Below are positions 58,492-64,000 of a DNA stretch of 64,000 nt, in pieces; position 1 is the first letter of the stretch; every line of letters begins with the position of its first letter. The position numbers and the translations under genes were made by a program. The notes beneath the pieces were generated by a model. The model did not search any database, was not told the DNA's origin, and saw nothing but the letters and a program-made list of their open reading frames with translations. The DNA comes from Sphaerosporella brunnea (Eukaryota; Ascomycota; Pezizomycetes; Pezizales; Pyronemataceae): assembly GCA_008704415.1 (NCBI GenBank), contig VXIS01000027.1, forward strand, positions 62,001 through 126,000, in the 5' to 3' direction.

Positions 58492-59790
58492 ACACTGCGA
58501 ACGATGAGGATGCAAGGGATTTGTATCCGGTCATCATACGGCTAGCAACTATCGCGCCTGCGAGCAAATACCCATTGAAACCAAATCCAAAACAAGCGCC
58601 GGAGTGGACAAGTAAACCAAGCAGAGCAAGTGATCCTCCACTCCATTCCCATCCTTCTTCGGCCACGCCGTCCTCATCCTCTTTCTCCTGTGTTTGCCCG
58701 GGTGTGCCAGCGAAGCTGCTGACAGCTCCTCCCAGTCTGCGAGGAGCTACTGAGAAATGGAGCGGGTGGGTGGGAGCGAAGCGAGAACCGTGTGTGGTGA
58801 GGAACAGAAGGGGGCGGCGTGGCCGAACCCTTAAGTTCCTGCGCCGGCCGGGCGAGCGGCCGGGCGAGCGGCCGGGCGAGCGGAGCCAACCCGCCGCCGG
58901 CGGCCGGCAACCCACCACGGTGCAGCGTCTCTGTTGCTAGCCCACGGCTCACCGTGACATTTGATAATTTTAGGCATGTTGAATAATATTGCTCAGAATT
59001 AACAGAGTCCGCCGGCTTGAATTGTACCAGAGAGGAACAGCTCGAGCTGGCTAGTGTCCATCACAAAGGCAGACAAAAAAAAAAAAAAAAAAAAAAAAAA
59101 AAACACAATGCGTCCGGGGCGGGTTCACCGCAGCCATGTTCACGACAGAAACAAGCTATCTGATCATCAAGACCGGAATGATGGTGCGCCGGGGAACACC
59201 TGCGGCATGGCGGGAAGCCAGAGCTCCGTCGTTCTGGCCAACGCGGCTGGATGGGCCTTGGTGTGGCTGGCTCTGTTCGGCGGGCTGAGGGTCCCGGTTA
59301 GTGGTGTTTTAGACGTACCATGCTATGACACAGGGGGATGACAGCAATCGCGAACAGGTGGATGATGCCTTCTGTCGTTTCACCGGCGCTTCCAGCTCCC
59401 GGTGGTTTGCTTGTGCCTCGACGACAGCGGCAGCAGGGTCGGCAGAGGACATCAACAGAAAGAGCAACGACACTACTGCGGAGGTCTCAACAGAACGCGC
59501 GCCAGGTATAGCCACAGTTACGACAACCAGCTTTCAACCAGGATGTGCAAGATCTCAGGATTTATCGTTTCGATCATATTGTACATGGCCGCTTGCCGCC
59601 ATGACAAATTTAACGGCGAAGAGACTATGCTACACCTCAGGTGGGAGCCTCCTGTCGGTGCCTGCGGCCGTTCTGAGGAAATAGAGACAAGAGGTTCGTA
59701 CAGGAAAAGCAAAAGCGTGAAGGAGAGGACACAACAAACCATGCCATTACATCATGTTGCCCCATTGGGCTATGTGGGGGCTTTGGTCGT
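58492..59790. other. No gene; low-complexity sequence
   Basis: Contains a 12-bp tandem repeat GGCCGGGCGAGC (about 58847-58882), a CCATCAC hAT-type end preceded by CTCGAGCTGGCTAGTGT (about 59041-59064) and a run of about 30 A (59073-59103). The A-run could be a retroelement tail or slippage product. Frames on both strands lack support. Confidence 0.4.
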
Positions 59791-59799
59791 GCGTAGGAA

Positions 59800-60090
59800 A
59801 CCAACACCGTTTCCGTACACCTCCGTTCCTTTGTTCCCTCCGTCGCAGCCTTCCAGAGCACTCTCTGCTCATTCTACATCTCTTGCAAAATCTGAAAACG
59901 TGACATTGGGTCTGCATGGAGCTCGAGGTGCACCAACAGCACCTGTCGTCCGATCCGGTGAAGGTATGCACCGGTAGGGGTCTTGCCTACAGGCAGCTGG
60001 TACAAACGTGATGCGAGGGCCTTTCTGTCGTATGTTTTGGTCCCGGTGACCCTGCGGCTGATCGTAGTAAGTGACCCGGTATGCACGCCG
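59800..60090 (-). mobile_element. LINE ORF2 C-terminal fragment
   Basis: The minus strand reads ALASRLYQLPVGKTPTGAYL, then after a frameshift DDRCCWCTSS...FRFCKRCRMSR. This is the same C-terminal region (RFYQLRTGKAPTGPYL...DDRCWWC...FKFCKRW) as the LINE at 40 kb. Confidence 0.65.
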
Positions 60091-61017
60091 TTGTCGTCCA
60101 AGGGTCTGGGGCGGGACTCAGCTGCCTCCGTTGCGCCCTGGTCCGCTAGTTTGGGGCCCGAGACCAGGAATGTAAAGGGCACGATAGCCAGCCATGGTGT
60201 CTGTGGTGCGGAACGAGGTGACAAGACGTGCAGCAGAAGTACCGAGATTGAAATACAAAGGCTCAGTGGAAAGAAAAAGAAAGGAACGGAAACAAAAACA
60301 GAACGAAGCTCCCTCTATATGTATAACCCTAAGTCGCCGCGCCACATGTCGGGTACCTAACTGAGCGTCCCCGCGGAGTCACAGTACCCCAACGTTGCGC
60401 GATGACAGTCCAGGCTCGTGATCGTATGAGTCAACCGACTCACCAATTACCCGAAGAAGTATAGGCCCGACTTCATCCACCAGAGGAAACAGATCCCACA
60501 CCCTGATGAGCAGGTCTTCACCGAACTTTGTTCGTCGGCCTGGATGCAGCCGCCTGTGGCGGCCACTACAGCGCAATATACTGTGGGAACACCGCTCGTA
60601 GTCGTTGTCTGTTGTTGAAAGTGGTCGACATGTAGGTGACGAGCGTAGCCAACGTCGTGGTGGAGGATAGTTATGGGAAACGCAATCATATTATTACTAT
60701 TGAACAGGCCAATCTCAGTGCGTTTACTTACACCTTCGGGACTCACGGGATATCACTCGGTATGCAATCACAGCATCTCACTCATCCTATCCACGCTTCT
60801 CGCTCGTCCTTATCCATGCCTCGCAAGCCAGGTTGCAACATCTACGGTTGTTGATATTATCCTGCAACGGAGCTCAAGGTTTTGTTGGGTGACTTTCGCT
60901 CTCAGAGTGGGCGCGTCTAGTATCAGGTCAGCAGCCGTCGTGCAGGATCAGTTTTGCGCCTCCGGAAGTGTTGCCCCTGGCTACAATGTGCATATGGCGA
61001 CGCGTTGCTGGGTGCAG
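60091..61017. other. Upstream region, no gene recognised
   Basis: No supported coding frame. The frame of the next gene happens to be open upstream from 60673, but composition changes sharply at the CAA-rich leader. The region probably holds its promoter. An AACCCTAAG motif is at about 60325. Confidence 0.35.
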
Positions 61018-61089
61018 CAACCACAACAACCACAACAACCACAACCACAACAACAACAACGCAACAACAACAACATAACAACGCATACA
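61018..61089 (+). repeat. (CAA)n-rich 5' leader
   Basis: About 70 nt of CAACAA/CCACAA repeats end two bases before the ATG of the nuclease-like gene. Unstructured A/C-rich leaders of this kind favour initiation in fungi. The other genes in the window have similar leaders. Confidence 0.7.
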
Positions 61090-62073
61090 ATGTCACCCCG
61101 CCGCACCCCGCACGTCGAGACACCCCCCAAGACGCCGCTCAACCGTACCCTCAAACGCACAATCGACAAAGGCGCGGCATCCTCACCCATCGCCCTCAAG
61201 ACCTTCCTCACCGACTTCGCCGCGACGCCGCCGCCCGTCGCGTCGACCGTCAGACCGTGCAAAAACACGCGCAACAAGGCGGAATACAGCCACACCGACA
61301 TCGCATACCCCGTCCGCGCGTGGCCCGAGTTCTCACTCGCGTCCTGCATCGCCAAATTCGGGACGGAATTGCAGGAGACTCGAGTGAGCCAGTTGCCCGT
61401 CGACATCACGCCGCACAAGCAAGACGACGACGACGACGACAGCGGCGACGACGACGAGCTGACCTCCGAATTGTGCGTCGGCGCGTTCACCGCACGCTCG
61501 CTGACGGTTCACGTGAACCGGGCGCTGCGCGCGTGCGGGTATCGGATGCGCGACCGCACCGGCCCCGAGGTCGAGGGCCTCAAAGCGGATCGCGTCGGCA
61601 TGAAATTCCCGGCCCGAGAGATCCGCGTCGTCGGCGACATCAAAGTGTCGTGGAAGTGGAGGTCGGAATGGCGCAACGCGCCGCCCGGCACCACCCGCGA
61701 CATCGAGTACCGCCAGGTTTTGAGCCAGGTGCACGCCTACATGAACAAGACCGCCTGCAGGTGGGGCTACGTGCTCACCGATCACGAATTCCTCGCGGTG
61801 GAGCGTGGCGACAAGTGGGGGGACATCCGCGTCGCGGACGCGGTGGCGTGGGACAGCGATGGGCCGTGGAACGTGGCCTTCGCGGCGTGGTTTTTGCACG
61901 CGCTGGCTGCCGGTGCCGAGTGGCATTTGGCCAGAACGACGAAGAGGTCCGGCGCTGTCGCGCGATGCCTGGTCGCGGGAAGCAACATCGATGGTGCGGC
62001 GGCGGCGGGGGCGGGGGCGGTGGGAGTACTACGCCGAAGTGCGCGCATCGCCGCACAGAGGCGAACTGGGTGA
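61090..62073 (+). CDS. Fungal PD-(D/E)XK nuclease-like protein (327 aa)
   Basis: The ATG 61090 (context ACAATGT) is chosen because it follows the CAA leader and coding composition starts there. Residues 1-70 are basic, Pro/Thr-rich and probably disordered. Residues 70-300 show the pattern of a fungal restriction-fold family: AWPEFSLASCIAKFG, an Asp-rich loop (DDDDDDSGDDDE), GLKADRVGMKF, then VVGDIKVSWKWRSEW (Asp183-x-Lys185, the active-site strand) and YRQVLSQVHAYM (Gln209), then RWGYVLTDHEFLAVERGDKW. This D..DxK..Q order is the superfamily signature for metal-dependent DNA cleavage. The tail is Ala/Gly-rich with RRSARIAAQRR. No intron, no signal peptide. It lies 750 bp upstream of a kinase-like gene on the same strand. 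Confidence 0.8.
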   Translation: MSPRRTPHVETPPKTPLNRTLKRTIDKGAASSPIALKTFLTDFAATPPPVASTVRPCKNTRNKAEYSHTDIAYPVRAWPEFSLASCIAKFGTELQETRVSQLPVDITPHKQDDDDDDSGDDDELTSELCVGAFTARSLTVHVNRALRACGYRMRDRTGPEVEGLKADRVGMKFPAREIRVVGDIKVSWKWRSEWRNAPPGTTRDIEYRQVLSQVHAYMNKTACRWGYVLTDHEFLAVERGDKWGDIRVADAVAWDSDGPWNVAFAAWFLHALAAGAEWHLARTTKRSGAVARCLVAGSNIDGAAAAGAGAVGVLRRSARIAAQRRTG

Positions 62074-62136
62074 TGGGCGCAGCATTGCAAGCATGCCATT
62101 CGCTTCACGGTGTTATGATTGACGATTTCCATTTGT

Positions 62137-62198
62137 TTGTTTGTTGTTTGTTTGTTTGTTTGTTTGTTTGTTTGTTTGTTTGTTTGTTTGTTTGTTTA
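62137..62198 (+). repeat. (TTTG)n microsatellite
   Basis: About 15 TTTG units in the 3' flank of the nuclease-like gene. Confidence 0.95.
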
Positions 62199-62444
62199 TT
62201 GCATTTACCGTTGTACGCCGCCACGTGACGAATCGAATTGTTTTTCGCGAAACATGTCTGCCGGTTTATGCATCATCAGGATGCGGCACAGCCTGATGCT
62301 TGATGATGCAGCACCGGCGGACGCTTAATCGTGCTGCCAGTTGGCTGATTGCAGCGTGATGCCTGACCGCGCGCCCGCAGTTTGGATGGTGAGCCGGAGA
62401 GTGAAGGAGTGCAGGAATTGTGTACGCACGACAAGGCCCCAATC

Positions 62445-62700
62445 TCAGCCAACGTTGACCGATGCTGGCTCGATGTTTAGTCAGCCGGTTGCTGTGCCAA
62501 CGTTGACTAACGCTGGCTGGACGCTTCGTCAGCCGGTTGCTGGGCCAACATTGACTAATGCTGGCTCGGCGCTTTGTCAGTCTGTTGCCGTGACAACGTT
62601 GACTAATGCTGGCTCGGCGCTTTGTCAGTCTGTTGCCGTGACAACGTTGACTAATGCTGGCTCGGCGCTTTGTCAGCCAGTTGCCGTGCCAACGCCGACT
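62445..62700 (+). repeat. 48-bp minisatellite upstream of the kinase-like gene
   Basis: Five to six units of CCAACGTTGACTAATGCTGG followed by CTCGGCGCTTTGTCAG-type sequence, period 48 bp. The frame of the kinase-like gene is open through the array, so it could encode a repeated N-terminal extension (GSALCQSVAVTTLTNA units). However, a C-rich leader-like sequence separates it from the preferred start, so I place it in the promoter or leader. Confidence 0.85.
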
Positions 62701-62823
62701 CGCGTCGACGCAAACAAACAGTCCAACCGACAACAGTCCCATCCCATCTACTCCCACCCGGACATCTACCCATCTACACGCACCAACAACTCCAAGTCCG
62801 AAGCCACCTCATCGCCCCCCTCA

Positions 62824-64000
62824 ATGCCTGCTTGCAAACGCTCCCACGACGCGTCCGACGCCAGCCACCGGCCAAAACGCCAATGCCGCACGCAAGCCTC
62901 GCGCACCGCAGCTGACTCTGAGTGCAGCGTGCAGCCGTCGCATCACCGCTACAACCTGCGCAAGCGACCGCGCGACCCGGACGCTCAGGACGAGCCGCCC
63001 TCCACGCAGCCAGCTTCTCGGCGACGGCGCACCAACCCATCACCGCCGCTTTCTCCGCCGGATTCACCGACCTCGGCCCACGCCGTCGAGAAACGTCCGT
63101 CGCGGCGCGGACGACAACCCGGTTGTCGTCCCGGTCGATGCGCAGCGAAACCGCCCACCCCGCCGGCTTCCGCGGCATCGTCCTCGCCCAGTGCTTCCGC
63201 GCCGTGCCCTCCATCGCGTCTGCACGGTCCGACGCCGGTCGGATCCCCGCGTTTTCCGGCTTCTCCTGTCGCCGAGCGATCGTCGCGAGCACCTGCGCCC
63301 CCCTCGATCAGCCTCCTGGCGCAGCCCTCACCGTTCCCAGACCTGCCGGTCCACGCTTCCTTCCGCTGCACGTTCCTCCGAGAAATCAACTCCAGCGAGA
63401 CCGCTTCGGTTCTGCTGGTGTCCCTCCCCGACGGCAGTGAGCGCATCCTCAAGCTGTTCTTCCCGCGGGCCCCCGGCCAGCACGACCCAGCCACCGCCGA
63501 ATATCTCGCCTACTGCGCCCTCATCGCGCAGGGCGTCTGTCGGCCGCCGCCGCCGCCCTGCGATGATGTGGACGTCGCCGCCGCCGCCGGAGCCACTGCA
63601 CGACGCTTCGTGCCGTTTTGCTACGGGCTGGTTTCGCTGCGCAATCTTCGCCTTCAGATGAAGCGGCACTCGCTGTGGAAGAGCCCGGTCAAGAAGACGT
63701 TGCGCGTCGCGCCGCTTTGCGGGCTACTCTTGGAGTTCCTCCCCGAATGCACCACCGTCATGGCCGACCCTGCGCGCCTCGCCAACCAGCCGGAGTTGGT
63801 GGACGACATCGTCGCTGCTTTGCGCAGCATCCACGGTGCAGGCGTGCTCCATGACGACCCGTTGCCGAGAAACATGATGTTGGACGCCGACGGCGGCGTG
63901 TGGTGGGTGGATTTCGGTAGTGCCGAGACGACCCCGTATTCAGCCATTCCTCCTGGCCATTTCGCCGGCGAAATCCTGCGGGTTCAGATGTTGCTTACGC
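62824..64000 (+). CDS. Kinase-like protein, 3' end beyond window (392 codons seen)
   Basis: ATG 62824 follows a C/A-rich leader. Residues 1-175 are Ser/Pro/Arg-rich and disordered, with basic clusters (YNLRKRPRDPD, SRRRRTNP) that could be nuclear-localisation signals. From residue 180 a kinase-like fold is visible: SVLLVSLPDGSERILKLFF (Lys210 as ATP-binding candidate), GLLLEFLPEC (hinge), IHGAGVLHDDPLPRN (HRD reads HDD; catalytic Asp345 and Asn350 kept) and WWVDFGSAE (DFG 363-365). Key residues are present, so activity is possible. A glycine loop is not obvious, as in fungal atypical kinase and phosphotransferase-like families. It lies directly after the nuclease-like gene. A longer start at 62473 or 62359, through the minisatellite, is possible. 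Confidence 0.75.
   Translation, partial: MPACKRSHDASDASHRPKRQCRTQASRTAADSECSVQPSHHRYNLRKRPRDPDAQDEPPSTQPASRRRRTNPSPPLSPPDSPTSAHAVEKRPSRRGRQPGCRPGRCAAKPPTPPASAASSSPSASAPCPPSRLHGPTPVGSPRFPASPVAERSSRAPAPPSISLLAQPSPFPDLPVHASFRCTFLREINSSETASVLLVSLPDGSERILKLFFPRAPGQHDPATAEYLAYCALIAQGVCRPPPPPCDDVDVAAAAGATARRFVPFCYGLVSLRNLRLQMKRHSLWKSPVKKTLRVAPLCGLLLEFLPECTTVMADPARLANQPELVDDIVAALRSIHGAGVLHDDPLPRNMMLDADGGVWWVDFGSAETTPYSAIPPGHFAGEILRVQMLLT

Noticed and set aside
60954..62228. 424-codon Arg/His-rich plus frame
   Set aside because: It is a shifted frame of the nuclease-like gene; repetitive Arg-Arg-His composition and no motif.
62445..62700. Possible CRISPR-like array
   Set aside because: Units are directly tandem with no unique spacers, and the genome is eukaryotic; it is a minisatellite.
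62654..63661. 335-codon Pro/Arg/Thr-rich plus frame
   Set aside because: It is a shifted frame of the kinase-like gene, whose own frame has the lysine, HDD and DFG landmarks.

Overview
The window looks like nuclear DNA of a filamentous fungus. The evidence is Tad-type LINE remnants that keep RNase H and a C-terminal zinc finger, hAT and Tc1/mariner-like elements, short GT-AG introns (50 and 65 nt), C/A-rich leaders just before start codons, and scattered CCCTAA/TTAGGG motifs. The phylum cannot be fixed from sequence alone. Gene density is very low: five convincing genes in 64 kb, surrounded by transposon fossils, satellites and decayed coding remnants. This is what a subtelomeric or accessory repeat-rich compartment would look like.

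Layout. 1-620: broken partial gene. 1.0-5.5 kb: degenerate LINE, minus strand. 6.34-7.52 kb: intact 391-aa gene of unknown function, minus strand. 7.8-18 kb: hAT fragments, a Tc1-like MITE with perfect 46-bp inverted repeats, and several coding remnants with stops or frameshifts. 19.49-20.08 kb: three-exon gene for a small secreted protein. 23.2-24.2 kb: hAT copy with recognisable ends. 26.15-28.01 kb: large gene fusing a PD-(D/E)XK nuclease-like domain to a protein-kinase-like domain. 28-36 kb: decayed sequence. 36.5-38.9 kb: 159-bp satellite interrupted by a retrotransposed ORF1-only LINE derivative. 40.2-43.1 kb: LINE nest containing a 342-bp hAT MITE with a perfect target duplication. 45.97-46.67 kb: another hAT copy with a perfect target duplication. 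53-54.1 kb: hAT transposase remnant. 56-58.5 kb: decayed membrane-protein gene, a 99-bp coding minisatellite and a 0.2-kb direct repeat. 61.09-62.07 kb: stand-alone nuclease-like gene. 62.82 kb to the right edge: kinase-like gene, cut by the window end.

The most interesting signal is the recurrence of one domain pair, restriction-endonuclease-fold nuclease plus kinase-like fold, in two forms: fused in one protein at 26-28 kb and as two adjacent same-strand genes at 61-64 kb. This combination is known from Crinkler-type (CRN/CR-toxin) eukaryotic effectors and related conflict systems. Together with a small secreted protein in the same transposon-rich region, it suggests a rapidly evolving effector or conflict-gene compartment. 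The fold assignments rest on motifs I can see; the biological role is inference.
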